Shown one piece after another: positions 18,271 through 26,503 of a DNA stretch of 64,000 nucleotides; the first letter of the stretch is position 1, and the number at the start of each line of letters is the position of its first letter. The position numbers were made by a program, and so were the translations under genes. A model generated the notes under the pieces. That model was not told the DNA's origin. It saw only the letters and a program-made list of their open reading frames with translations, and made no database searches. The stretch covers positions 77,025 through 141,024 of the forward strand of contig NZ_FOMS01000004.1 in NCBI RefSeq assembly GCF_900112685.1, written 5' to 3'. Source of the DNA: Roseivivax sediminis. GTDB lineage: Bacteria > Pseudomonadota > Alphaproteobacteria > Rhodobacterales > Rhodobacteraceae.

Positions 18271-18459
18271 ATGCCACGTGCCGCGCGCGCCCTGATCGCT
18301 CTCGCCCCTCTGGCACTGGCCGGATGCCTCGCGCTCTCGGCCGCCGACACCGCCAAGGACGCCGCCGTCTTCACCACCAAGACGGCCGTGAAAGGCACCG
18401 CCTCGGCCGGACGCATCGCGACCGCACCGCTACGGGGCGACGAAGAGGACGACGACTGA
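18271..18459 (+). CDS. Small lipoprotein, unknown function
   Basis: A 62-residue precursor: MPRAARALIALAPLALAGC with a clear lipobox (LAGC), leaving about 43 mature residues rich in Ala and Lys/Asp and ending in an acidic EEDDD tail. I choose the ATG at 18271 because AAAGGAAG lies six bases before it; an ATG 18 bases upstream lacks a site. The segment FTTKTAVKGTASAGRI looks amphipathic. I do not recognise a named family. It lies 5 bases from the end of the convergent VOC gene. Confidence 0.7.
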   Translation: MPRAARALIALAPLALAGCLALSAADTAKDAAVFTTKTAVKGTASAGRIATAPLRGDEEDDD

Positions 18460-18464
18460 TCCGA

Positions 18465-18830
18465 TCAGAGCTGACGCGAGATGTACCATTGCGTGCCCGA
18501 GGCGTCCGCGACCCCGCCGCGATAGTCGCCGTCGCCCTTGTGCTGCATTTCCTGCAGCACGGTGGCGCCGGCCGCCGTCGCGCGGTCGAAGGCGTCGTCG
18601 GCGTCCTCGGTATAGACGTGCAGAAGAGCGGGTGCGCCGCCCTCGGCGCCGCCCAGCATCACCACGCTGTCGCCGATCCGCATTTCCGCGTGCATGATGC
18701 TCCCGTCCTCTCTGTGGAAGATCCGCAGCCGCTTCGCGCCGAACACGGTCTCGGCGAAGGTCAAAACCGCCTCCACGTCGGCCACGACGAGATAGGGCGA
18801 GACGTCGGTATATCCCTCGGGCTTGTACAT
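18465..18830 (-). CDS. VOC family protein (PhnB/glyoxalase-like)
   Basis: A 121-residue single vicinal-oxygen-chelate protein with YKPEGYTDVSPYLVV at the start, GSIMHAEMRIGDSVVML in the middle and TQWYISRQL at the end. The pattern matches the PhnB-like subgroup; metal ligands are incomplete, and activity cannot be predicted. It begins 133 bases from the divergent murJ start. The start ATG at 18830 is the first in the conserved domain. Confidence 0.8.
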   Translation of the reverse strand: MYKPEGYTDVSPYLVVADVEAVLTFAETVFGAKRLRIFHREDGSIMHAEMRIGDSVVMLGGAEGGAPALLHVYTEDADDAFDRATAAGATVLQEMQHKGDGDYRGGVADASGTQWYISRQL

Positions 18831-18963
18831 CGCGCGCCTCCGCTTTCCCTCGCAGCCTAGTCGCCGCCGCGCGCGCCGCGCAAGCGGCCCCTTCCGCCCC
18901 TCCTGCCGATGCGCTAGACCTCGCCCGTCACGCAGCGCCCCGCCCGGGGCAGAGGCCATCCCC

Positions 18964-20511
18964 ATGAGACCAATCCGACTTCTGACCGGCGTTCTTACCG
19001 TGGGCGTCTGGACCATGCTGTCCCGCGTTCTCGGCCTGGTGCGCGAGATCGCGATCCTCGCCCTGATCGGGCCGGGTCCGGTCATGGACGCCTTCGTCGC
19101 CGCCTTCCGCCTGCCGAACATGTTCCGCCGGTTCTTCGCCGAGGGTGCGTTCAACGCCGCCTTCGTGCCGATGTTCTCCAAGCGGCTGGAGGCCGACGAG
19201 GGCCCGCTCGACTTCGGATCGGAGGCGTTGTCGGGCCTCGGCTTCGTGCTGCTGGTCCTCTCGGCGCTGGCGATGATCTTCATGCCGGCAATGGTCTACG
19301 CGACCGCCGGAGGGTTCGCCGGCGACGAGCGTTTCGAACTCACGGTCGCATTCGGCCGGGTGATGTTCCCCTACGTCCTCTTCATCTCGCTCGCGGCACT
19401 GTTTTCGGGCGCGCTCAACGCCGCCGGGCGCTTCGCGGCGGCAGCGGCAGCGCCCGTGCTGCTGAACGTGATGTTCATCGCGGCGATGCTCGGGGCCGAC
19501 CTGGTCGGGGTGGCGGTCGTGCGCGTGCTCGTCTGGACGGTGCCCGTCGCCGGCATCGCGCAACTCGCGCTCGTGTGGATCGCGGCAGAGCGCGCGGGGC
19601 TGCGCCTGCGTCCCCGCCGGCCGCGCTGGAGCCCGGAGATGCGCCACCTCACCCGGGTCGCGATCCCCGCGGCGCTGGCGGGCGGCGTGATGCAGATCAA
19701 CCTGCTGGTGGGCCAGCAGGTCGCGTCGAACTTCGACAAGGCGGTGGGCTGGCTCTATGCCGCCGACCGGCTCTACCAGCTGCCGCTTGGGGTCGTCGGC
19801 ATCGCCGTCGGCATCGTGCTGCTGCCCGAACTTTCGCGCCGACTGAAGGCCGGCGACGACGAGGGCGGACGCCACGCCTTCAGCCGCGCCACGGAAATTT
19901 CGCTCGCGCTGACCCTGCCGGCGGCGGTGGCGCTGATCGCGATCCCGCTGCCGCTGGTGTCGGTGCTCTACGAACGCGGGGCGACGTCTGCGGCGGATTC
20001 GCAGGCGATCGCCGCCGCGGTGGCGATCTACGGCCTCGGCCTGCCGGCCTTCGTGCTGCAGAAGGCGCTGCAGCCGCTGTTTTTCGCGCGCGAGGACACC
20101 AAGACCCCGTTCCGCTACGCGCTGGTCTCGATGGTCGTGAACGCGGTGCTGGCCATCGGGCTCGCGCCATGGCTGGGCTGGATGGCGCCCGCCATCGCCA
20201 CCAGTGCCGCGGCCTGGGCAATGGTCGCGCTCCTGGCCATCGGCGGGCGGCGTCTCGGTCCGGTGGCGCGGCTCGATGCACGGTTCCGCGCCCGTGCGGG
20301 CCGTGTCGTCGCGGCCTCACTCGTGATGGGCGGAGTGCTTTGGGGAACGGCATCGGCCCTCAAGCCTTTACTAGGTATGGGGGGCGTGCGTTATCTCGCT
20401 TTGATGGCGCTCATCGCAATCGGGATCATTGTTTATGGCATCGCAGGACAGGCCATCGGAGCCTTCCGACTCTCCGAATTCCGCGACGCCCTCCGCCGCA
20501 AGCGGCGTTGA
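18964..20511 (+). CDS. murJ: Lipid II flippase MurJ
   Basis: The 515-residue membrane protein (about 14 transmembrane helices) carries the MurJ signature: SRVLGLVREIAI, ALIGPGPVMDAFVAAFRLPN, FRRFFAEGAFNAAFVP and, in the second half, YERGATSAADSQ. It flips lipid-linked peptidoglycan precursors across the inner membrane and is normally essential. I start at the ATG at 18964, where the conserved N-terminus begins. The next gene, a phospholipase D-like protein, begins inside its last 77 bases, suggesting co-transcription. Confidence 0.95.
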   Translation: MRPIRLLTGVLTVGVWTMLSRVLGLVREIAILALIGPGPVMDAFVAAFRLPNMFRRFFAEGAFNAAFVPMFSKRLEADEGPLDFGSEALSGLGFVLLVLSALAMIFMPAMVYATAGGFAGDERFELTVAFGRVMFPYVLFISLAALFSGALNAAGRFAAAAAAPVLLNVMFIAAMLGADLVGVAVVRVLVWTVPVAGIAQLALVWIAAERAGLRLRPRRPRWSPEMRHLTRVAIPAALAGGVMQINLLVGQQVASNFDKAVGWLYAADRLYQLPLGVVGIAVGIVLLPELSRRLKAGDDEGGRHAFSRATEISLALTLPAAVALIAIPLPLVSVLYERGATSAADSQAIAAAVAIYGLGLPAFVLQKALQPLFFAREDTKTPFRYALVSMVVNAVLAIGLAPWLGWMAPAIATSAAAWAMVALLAIGGRRLGPVARLDARFRARAGRVVAASLVMGGVLWGTASALKPLLGMGGVRYLALMALIAIGIIVYGIAGQAIGAFRLSEFRDALRRKRR

Positions 20512-22003
20512 GGCGGCGCAGCTCAGGGCGCTCATCACCGCGGCCGAGGTCTATCCCGCGCTCGAGGAGATGGTCGATGGCGCCGAGCGCGAGGTGCTGC
20601 TCTCGTACCGCGTGTTCGAGCCCTCGACGGCGCTGCGCAGCCCGCGCCTGCGGGCCGAGGGGCTGGAGACGTGGCTCGACCTGCTCGACCGGGTGACGGC
20701 GCGGGGCGTTTCGCTGCGGCTGGTCATCACCGATTTCGACCCGCTCTTCGCGTCGGACCTGCACCGGCTGTCCTGGACCGCCGCGAGCCGCTTCGCCGAC
20801 CGGGTCAGCGGCGACGTGCAGATCCTGGTGGCGCCGCACGGCCAGACCGTCGGCTGGATCTGGCGCCGCGCACTGGTCTTCAAGATCGTCGAGAAACTGA
20901 AATCGCTGAAGCAGTCGCCCAAGGACCGGCTGACGCCGATACAACGCAAGCTGCTGGATGCGCGGCCCTACCTGCGGCCGGTATCACTGCACCAGAAGGT
21001 CGCGGTGATCGACGGTGCGCGCACGATCGTCGGCGGGATGGACGTCGACGAGCGGCGCTGGGACGACAACCTGCACGACCGCCCGGCCGAAGAGACCTGG
21101 CACGACGTTTCGCTGAGCGGCGAGGGCGAGATCGCCGCGGCGGCACGCGCCCATTTCGTCGACACCTGGAACGCGGCCCTGCGCGACGAGGCGGCGTCGC
21201 TCGCCGATCACGCGCGCCCGATGGAGGCGCCGTCGCGGCCCCAGGGGCGACCCGAGCTCAGGCTCGTTCGGACCATGTCGAAGCCGCGCACCGGCCCGCT
21301 GCGCTTCGGACCGAAACCCTATCTCGTCGAACATGAGGAGGAGACGCTGAAGGCAATCGGCACGGCGGAGCGGCTGATCTACCTCGAGAGCCAGTTCCTG
21401 CGCCACCGGCCGATCTCGGACGCGCTGTGCGCGGCGGCGCGGCGCGTGCCGGACCTGCAGCTGATCCTGCTCTTGCCGCCCGAGCCCGAGCGCATCCTCT
21501 TCGGCGGCGCCGACAGCTGGGACGCCCGGCACGCCCACGCGCTGCAGACGCTGGCGCTGAACGATTTGCAACGGACCTACGGCGACCGCGTGGCGCTCCT
21601 GTCGCCGGGACAGACGCGGCCGGCCTCCGAGGGGTTCTCGCGCGCGCTTGGCGGGGCGGGGCCGATCTATGTCCATGCCAAGGTGACTTTGGTGGACGAG
21701 ACCTTCGGGATGGTCGGATCGGCGAACCTCAACGGCCGGTCGATGCGCTGGGACACCGAGGCGTCGATCCTGTTCCGCGACCGCGCCCTCGCGGAGGATC
21801 TGCGCCTGCGGCTCGCCCGGAAGTGGCTGGGCGCGCAGCTCGGCGACAACGACCCGGCGCTGGCGGCGACATGGAATGCGGCGGCGCGCAAGAACGCCGA
21901 TCTGGAGCCCGAGGCGCGCATGGGCTTCGTGATGCCCTACCCGCTCGGCCGCGCGCGCCGCTTCTCGCGCCACCTGCCGATACTGCCGGACGAGATGTTC
22001 TGA
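20435..22003 (+). CDS. Phospholipase D-like protein with two HKD motifs
   Basis: A 522-residue protein with two HKD half-sites, HQKVAVIDGARTIVGGMD in the first half and HAKVTLVDETFGMVGSAN in the second, as in cardiolipin synthases and other PLD enzymes. The spacing between half-sites and an insert with KQSPKDRLTPIQRK resemble proteins annotated as PLD-like rather than classic ClsA. No transmembrane helices are obvious, so it is probably a cytosolic or peripheral enzyme. The start ATG at 20435 lies within murJ (77-base overlap); a later start cannot be excluded because the first 25 residues are Ser/Pro-rich. Substrate not predictable. Confidence 0.85.
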   Translation: MASQDRPSEPSDSPNSATPSAASGVEAAQLRALITAAEVYPALEEMVDGAEREVLLSYRVFEPSTALRSPRLRAEGLETWLDLLDRVTARGVSLRLVITDFDPLFASDLHRLSWTAASRFADRVSGDVQILVAPHGQTVGWIWRRALVFKIVEKLKSLKQSPKDRLTPIQRKLLDARPYLRPVSLHQKVAVIDGARTIVGGMDVDERRWDDNLHDRPAEETWHDVSLSGEGEIAAAARAHFVDTWNAALRDEAASLADHARPMEAPSRPQGRPELRLVRTMSKPRTGPLRFGPKPYLVEHEEETLKAIGTAERLIYLESQFLRHRPISDALCAAARRVPDLQLILLLPPEPERILFGGADSWDARHAHALQTLALNDLQRTYGDRVALLSPGQTRPASEGFSRALGGAGPIYVHAKVTLVDETFGMVGSANLNGRSMRWDTEASILFRDRALAEDLRLRLARKWLGAQLGDNDPALAATWNAAARKNADLEPEARMGFVMPYPLGRARRFSRHLPILPDEMF

Positions 22004-22058
22004 GCCGCCAGTGTGGGTCGGGACGGACGCGGCGCGCGTGGGACGCGCGCGCGAAATT

Positions 22059-22117
22059 GGGGGCGCTGCCCCCGTCGCCTGCGGCGACTCCCCCGGGATA
22101 TTTGCGGGCAGATGAAA
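22059..22117. repeat. Dispersed hairpin repeat, copy B
   Basis: Two perfect tandem hairpins, GGGGGC-GCT-GCCCCC (22059-22073) and GTCGCC-TGC-GGCGAC (22074-22088), followed by the core CCCCCGGGATATTTGCGGG then CAGATGAAAC. It lies 55 bases past the phospholipase D-like gene and 32 bases before the end of the convergent rhomboid gene. The core matches copies A and C; the hairpin sequences differ from those copies. Confidence 0.7.
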
Positions 22118-22148
22118 CGCGGGGAGCGGCAGACCTGTACGGCGGCAC

Positions 22149-22829
22149 TCAGCGGCGGATGCGGTGCAGCAGGCGCCGGGCGCCGCCGGGGACGAGGAGA
22201 ACGGCCAGGCCGAAGCCGCTGAGAAAGCCGCCGATCTCGGCCACCCAGAACGGGCCGCCGCCGAACAGGAGGCCGAAGACCAGCTGGATGCCGAGCAGAA
22301 CGCCGATCAGCGTGAAGGCGCGGATCTGGGCTTCGCCCGCCTGACCGAGGCGTACCCAGAGCAGATAGGTGAAGGCGCCGATCAGCCCGTAGACGGGGGG
22401 AAAGCTGCCATAGAGCGCAGGGCCGCCTGGCAGCACCGCGGTGTAGATCAGCGCACCGCCGATGGCGGCGCCGAGGAATACCGCCAGCGTGCGGGGCTGA
22501 CCGATCGCCTCGGCCACCATCTTGCCCAGCGCCAGCAGCATCACGCCGGCGAAAAGCGTCGCGGTGAAGGCGCCGTTGACGAACGGGTAGGTGACGATGC
22601 GCGCGAGATGTTCGGGCGGCAGCTGGCGGGTGCGGACCATCCAGTCGAGGATCTCGGGCGCGTAGGCGAAGCGTTCGATCATCGCCACGCGCCAGCCGAT
22701 CGCGCCCGGACCGCCCATGAGCCCGCGGGCGCCGAGCGAAAAGGCCAGTTCCGCCACCGCGAGGATCGCGAAGAGCGCCAGCACCACCGGCGGCAGCGGG
22801 TTCACCGGGCTGGCATTGTGATCGTGCAT
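22149..22829 (-). CDS. Rhomboid-fold membrane protein, catalytic residues missing
   Basis: A 226-residue protein with six or seven transmembrane segments. The rhomboid framework is recognisable: TYPFVNGAF aligns with the usual TYxFLHG, GSFPPVYGLIGA (from residue 141) with GASGAIFGLLGA, and AEIGGFLSGF with AHLGGFLAG. At the catalytic Ser position stands Phe143 (Ser142 is one residue early), and at the His position stands Glu198; the His of TYxFLHG is Asn. It therefore is probably an inactive rhomboid (pseudoprotease), perhaps a substrate-binding or quality-control protein. It is divergent from the ABC1 kinase gene across 95 bases. Confidence 0.8.
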   Translation of the reverse strand: MHDHNASPVNPLPPVVLALFAILAVAELAFSLGARGLMGGPGAIGWRVAMIERFAYAPEILDWMVRTRQLPPEHLARIVTYPFVNGAFTATLFAGVMLLALGKMVAEAIGQPRTLAVFLGAAIGGALIYTAVLPGGPALYGSFPPVYGLIGAFTYLLWVRLGQAGEAQIRAFTLIGVLLGIQLVFGLLFGGGPFWVAEIGGFLSGFGLAVLLVPGGARRLLHRIRR

Positions 22830-22924
22830 GGCGCGGCTCCTCTTCGGGGCGGAACGGTCGCGACCTGCCTAAGCGAGCGGCCCGGCGATGGCCAGACACC
22901 GACGGCGGCTTATCTGCAAGCGTC

Positions 22925-24262
22925 ATGGATGAGCGCGACCGATACCTCTCTGCCCCTCTGCCGGTGCCGTCGCGCCGGCTGGGGCGGCTGATGCGCCTTG
23001 GCGGGCTGACCGGCGGGCTGGTGGGCCGCGCCGCATGGGCCGGGGCCGGTGAGCTGGCGCGCGGGCGGCGCCCCGAGGCGGGCCGGCTGCTGCTGACGCC
23101 GGCCAACGCCGCGCGGGTGACGGCGGAGCTGGCGCGGATGCGCGGAGCTGCGATGAAGCTGGGGCAGCTGATCTCCATGGAGGCGGGGGAATACCTGTCG
23201 CCGGAGCTGGCGCAGATCCTCGCCGCCTTGCGCGCGGAGGCGCATGCGATGCCGCCGCCGCAGCTCAAGCGCGTGCTGTCGGACGCCTGGGGCGACGACT
23301 TCCTGCACCGCTTCCGGCGGTTCGACGTGCGCCCCGTCGCCGCGGCCTCCATCGGGCAGGTGCACCGCGCCGAGGCGAAGGACGGCCGCGAGCTTGCCGT
23401 GAAGGTGCAGTATCCCGGTATCCGGGCGAGCATCGACAGCGACATCGCCAATCTCGGCGCGGTGATCCGCTGGTCGGGACTGGTGCCGAAGGGGCTCGAT
23501 CTTGCGCCGCTGCTGGAGGAGGCGCGCGCGCAATTGCACGAGGAGGCCGATTACGCGCAGGAGGCGCGGTCGATGGCGCGGTTCGCCGATTTGCTGGAGG
23601 GAGAGCCGGGCTTTGCCGTGCCGCGCCCGCACGACGACCTGACGACGCGCGACATACTGACCATGGACTTCCTGCAAGGTGCGCAGGTGGAGAATCTGGC
23701 CGGCGCCGCTCAAGAGGTGCGCGACGACGTCGCGCGGCGGCTGATCGCGCTGATCCCGCGCGAGCTGTTCGAGTTCGGCCTGGTGCAGACCGATCCCAAT
23801 TTCGCCAACTACCGGTACGAGGCCGAGACGGGGCGGATCGCGCTCCTGGATTTCGGGGCGACGCGGGCGATCCCGGCGGCGCTCGCCGCGGATTTCAGGG
23901 CGCTGCTGCAAGCCGGGCTCGCCGAGGACCGTGCGGGGATGAGGGCGGCGGCGATGCGCATCGGATACCTGTCCGAGACATTGGAGCCGGGCCGGATGGA
24001 GACACTGCTGGACATGATGGACATGGCCTTCGCGCCGCTGCGCAGCGAAGCGCCCTTCGACTTCGCCGCATCGGACCTGCCCGACCGGCTGACCCGGGCG
24101 GCGATCGCCATGGGGCGGGAGCGCGACATCGCCCCGCTTCCGCCGGCCGACGCGCTGTTCTTGCAGCGCAAGGTTGCAGGGCTCTACCTTCTCGCGGCGC
24201 GCATCGGCGCGCGGGTGGCACTGCGGCCGCTGGTGGCGCCCTGGGCCAACTCTGTGCGCTGA
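22925..24262 (+). CDS. ABC1/COQ8/UbiB-family atypical kinase
   Basis: A 445-residue protein of the ABC1 family. It shows MKLGQ (Lys78-Gln81), the Ala-rich loop AAASIGQVHRA, the Lys of LAVKVQYPGI (Lys160), QTDPNFANY and LDFGATR (metal Asp). Family members such as COQ8 and UbiB support ubiquinone synthesis through ATPase activity rather than protein phosphorylation. The ordinary ubiB has two C-terminal membrane helices; here the C-terminus has only a weakly hydrophobic stretch, so this may be the soluble ADCK-like paralogue. The gene stands alone between a divergent rhomboid and a VOC gene. Confidence 0.88.
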   Translation: MDERDRYLSAPLPVPSRRLGRLMRLGGLTGGLVGRAAWAGAGELARGRRPEAGRLLLTPANAARVTAELARMRGAAMKLGQLISMEAGEYLSPELAQILAALRAEAHAMPPPQLKRVLSDAWGDDFLHRFRRFDVRPVAAASIGQVHRAEAKDGRELAVKVQYPGIRASIDSDIANLGAVIRWSGLVPKGLDLAPLLEEARAQLHEEADYAQEARSMARFADLLEGEPGFAVPRPHDDLTTRDILTMDFLQGAQVENLAGAAQEVRDDVARRLIALIPRELFEFGLVQTDPNFANYRYEAETGRIALLDFGATRAIPAALAADFRALLQAGLAEDRAGMRAAAMRIGYLSETLEPGRMETLLDMMDMAFAPLRSEAPFDFAASDLPDRLTRAAIAMGRERDIAPLPPADALFLQRKVAGLYLLAARIGARVALRPLVAPWANSVR

Positions 24263-24348
24263 CGCACCATGTCGGTCCGGCCGCGCCGATTTCGCACAAG
24301 ACGCACCGCGCCTATCTTCGGGTCAACCACACAGACCGGAGCCCGCCC

Positions 24349-24834
24349 ATGACCACCCAAGCCCCCGACACGATGCAGATCGGCCATGTCCACCTGCAAG
24401 TCTCCGACCTCGAGCGGTCCATCGCGTTCTACCGGGATGTCATCGGCCTGTCGCTGGTGCAGCGCTACGGGCGTCAGGCGGCCTTCCTGTCGGCGGGCGG
24501 CTATCACCACCATGTCGGCCTCAACACCTGGAACAGCGCCGGTCAGCCGCCGGGGTCCAAGCGGCATCCGGGCCTCTTCCACACCGCATTCCTGTTTCCC
24601 GACCGCGCCACGCTCGGCGCCGCGCTGAAGCGGGCCGTCGATGCCGGCGTGACGATCACCGGAGCGGCCGATCACGGGGTCTCCGAAGCGGTCTATTTCG
24701 ACGATCCCGACGGCAACGGGGTGGAGATCTATCGCGACCGTGCGCGCGCCGACTGGCCGCGCGACGCGGAAGGCATGATCGAAATGGTGAACGCGCCTCT
24801 CGACCTGCCGGCGCTTCTGGCGGAAGCGGCCTGA
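24349..24834 (+). CDS. VOC family protein (extradiol-dioxygenase/CatE-like)
   Basis: A 161-residue glyoxalase-superfamily protein: IGHVHLQVSDLERSIAFYRDVIGL at the start includes the first His ligand, HHHVGLNTWNSAG follows, and FDDPDGNGVEIYRDR supplies the Glu ligand. This pattern resembles the N-terminal half of CatE-type catechol-2,3-dioxygenase, but the length fits a stand-alone single-module protein. A ring-cleavage role is not supported by the neighbours. It precedes the aminotransferase by 64 bases and may be co-transcribed. Confidence 0.82.
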   Translation: MTTQAPDTMQIGHVHLQVSDLERSIAFYRDVIGLSLVQRYGRQAAFLSAGGYHHHVGLNTWNSAGQPPGSKRHPGLFHTAFLFPDRATLGAALKRAVDAGVTITGAADHGVSEAVYFDDPDGNGVEIYRDRARADWPRDAEGMIEMVNAPLDLPALLAEAA

Positions 24835-24898
24835 CCGGCTGGACCTTCCCGGCCGCCCCGATTAGCGTCGCGCCCGAATTCGCAGGAAGGAGAGCGCG

Positions 24899-25771
24899 AT
24901 GGCAACCGGCCGCAACATCCGCACCTACGTGGACGGCGCATGGCACAGCGGCGACGCCGCCATCATGCGCGCTGCCGATCACGGCGCGTGGCTCGGCTCC
25001 ACCGTCTTCGACGGGGCGCGCTTCATCGACGGGATGGCGCCGGATCTGGACCGGCATTGCGCGCGCACCAACCGCTCGGCCAAGGCGCTGATGATCGAGC
25101 CGACGAAGACCGACGCGGAGATCCTCGAGATCGCGCGCGAGGGGCTGGCGATGTTCCCCCGGTCGGCGCCGGTCTACGTGCGCCCGATGTACTGGTCACT
25201 GAACTCCGAGCCGTCGGCGATCATGCCCAAGATCGGGGCGGAGCATACCGGCTTCGCGCTTTGCCTCGAGGAATTCCCGATGCTGCCGGAAGAGCATCTG
25301 GTCTCGCTCGGGCGCACGTCCTTCCGCCGCCCGGTGCTCGACGACAACGTGGTCAACGCCAAGGCGGGCTGCCTTTACGCCAACAACGCGCGGATGCTGC
25401 GCGAGGTGGGCCTGCGCGGCTTCGAGAACGCGCTGGTGGCGGATGCGATGGGCAACGTGGCCGAAACCGCGACGTCGAACGTCTTCATGGTGCGCGACGG
25501 GGTGGTGTTCACGCCGATCCCGAACGGCACGTTCCTTGCCGGGATCACCCGCGCGCGGCATATCGAGAACCTGCGCGCCGACGGGATCGAGGTGGTGGAG
25601 ACCGTGCTCACCTTCAGCGACTTCGAGGCGGCGGACGAGATCTTTCTGACCGGCAACCTCAACAAGGTCACGCCGGTCGGCCGGTTCGAGGACCGCACCT
25701 ACGAGTTCGGCCCCCTCACCCGCCGCGCGCGGCAGATCTACTGGGACTGGGCGGCCGGCCAGGCGGTGTGA
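24899..25771 (+). CDS. Branched-chain amino-acid aminotransferase-like, PLP fold class IV
   Basis: A 290-residue class IV aminotransferase. The pyridoxal-phosphate Lys is Lys155 in NVVNAKAGCLYANN, with the downstream phosphate-binding NVAETATSNVFMV and FLTGNLNKVTPV. The N-terminus has the usual AIMRAADHG-type loop. IlvE-type enzymes transfer amino groups between Leu/Ile/Val and 2-oxoglutarate; subgroup members also act on D-amino acids or 4-amino-4-deoxychorismate, so the substrate is provisional. AGGAGAG precedes the ATG. No ilv genes are nearby. Confidence 0.87.
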   Translation: MATGRNIRTYVDGAWHSGDAAIMRAADHGAWLGSTVFDGARFIDGMAPDLDRHCARTNRSAKALMIEPTKTDAEILEIAREGLAMFPRSAPVYVRPMYWSLNSEPSAIMPKIGAEHTGFALCLEEFPMLPEEHLVSLGRTSFRRPVLDDNVVNAKAGCLYANNARMLREVGLRGFENALVADAMGNVAETATSNVFMVRDGVVFTPIPNGTFLAGITRARHIENLRADGIEVVETVLTFSDFEAADEIFLTGNLNKVTPVGRFEDRTYEFGPLTRRARQIYWDWAAGQAV

Positions 25772-25842
25772 GCCCCGCGGGCCCCCGCCATGGACAGGCC
25801 CGGCCGCCTTCGCCATGATCGCTGCGACTGGGGAGGCCGAAG

Positions 25843-26298
25843 ATGCGCAAGTTCATGGTCGTGCTCGACGACAGCCGCGAATGCCTCAACGCGATGCGCT
25901 TTGCCGCCATGCGCGCGGCCAGGACCGGCGGCGGCGTGTCGATCCTGTCGGTGATCCCGCCGGACGAGTTCAATCACTGGATCGGTGTCGGCGACATCAT
26001 GCGCGAAGAGGCGCGCGAACGCATCACCGCGCATTTCGAGGTCTTCGCCAAGTGGATGCGCGACCGTCAGAACGTCGACCCCGAACTGGTGATCCGGGAG
26101 GGCGACCCGGTCACGCAGATCGTCGCGCAGGTCGGTGACGACCCCGAGATCGGGGTGCTGGTGCTCGGTGCGGGCACCGACAAGTCGGGTCCCGGCCCGC
26201 TGGTCACACAGCTTACGCGGAGTGCCGGCTCCCTGCCGATCCCGATCACCATCGTGCCGGGCGACCTGTCGAAAGAGCGGCTGGAAGCCATCACCTGA
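25843..26298 (+). CDS. Universal stress protein, UspA family
   Basis: A 151-residue single-domain Usp. It opens MRKFMVVLDDSRECLNAMRFA and has the nucleotide-binding glycine run near the C-terminus (VLGAGTDKSGPGPLV). The pattern GxxGxG is partly degenerate, leaving ATP binding uncertain. It is probably involved in stress survival, the general role of the family. SD GGGGAGG lies just upstream. Confidence 0.88.
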   Translation: MRKFMVVLDDSRECLNAMRFAAMRAARTGGGVSILSVIPPDEFNHWIGVGDIMREEARERITAHFEVFAKWMRDRQNVDPELVIREGDPVTQIVAQVGDDPEIGVLVLGAGTDKSGPGPLVTQLTRSAGSLPIPITIVPGDLSKERLEAIT

Positions 26299-26426
26299 CG
26301 CTCTGCCCGCCAGATCGCACGGGTCACGGCTCCATCCGGGTCACTCCGCATGTCGGCGCCAGCTTGGCCGAGCGCGTCAGGGACAGCCGTCGCAGCCTCA
26401 GAACTGCCCGAAGCCTGCCGGCAGAC

Positions 26427-26443
26427 TTTAGAACCGTTCCAAA
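26427..26443. promoter_or_regulatory. Palindromic candidate operator upstream of nfuA
   Basis: TTTaGAAC-C-GTTCcAAA, a 17-base palindrome with one mismatched pair, sits five bases upstream of the -35 of the nfuA promoter. Its shape resembles the Iron-Rhodo box proposed for IscR-type regulators in Rhodobacterales (from memory). The downstream gene builds Fe-S clusters, which makes iron control plausible. Confidence 0.55.
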
Positions 26444-26447
26444 CACC

Positions 26448-26476
26448 TTGACCCTGTGCCGGCCCGTGAGCATATT
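26448..26476 (+). promoter_or_regulatory. sigma70-type promoter of nfuA-tsaB-rimI
   Basis: -35 TTGACC (26448-26453), 17-base spacer, -10 CATATT (26471-26476). It predicts a short leader of about 20 bases to the nfuA ATG at 26504. Confidence 0.65.
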
Positions 26477-26503
26477 TGCAGGTAACCGAGAAAGGGCCGC
26501 CAC

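Noticed and set aside
18465-18830. VOC protein as an antibiotic-resistance (bleomycin/fosfomycin) gene
   Set aside because: The PhnB-like subgroup pattern and lack of the specific resistance residues or neighbours do not support it.
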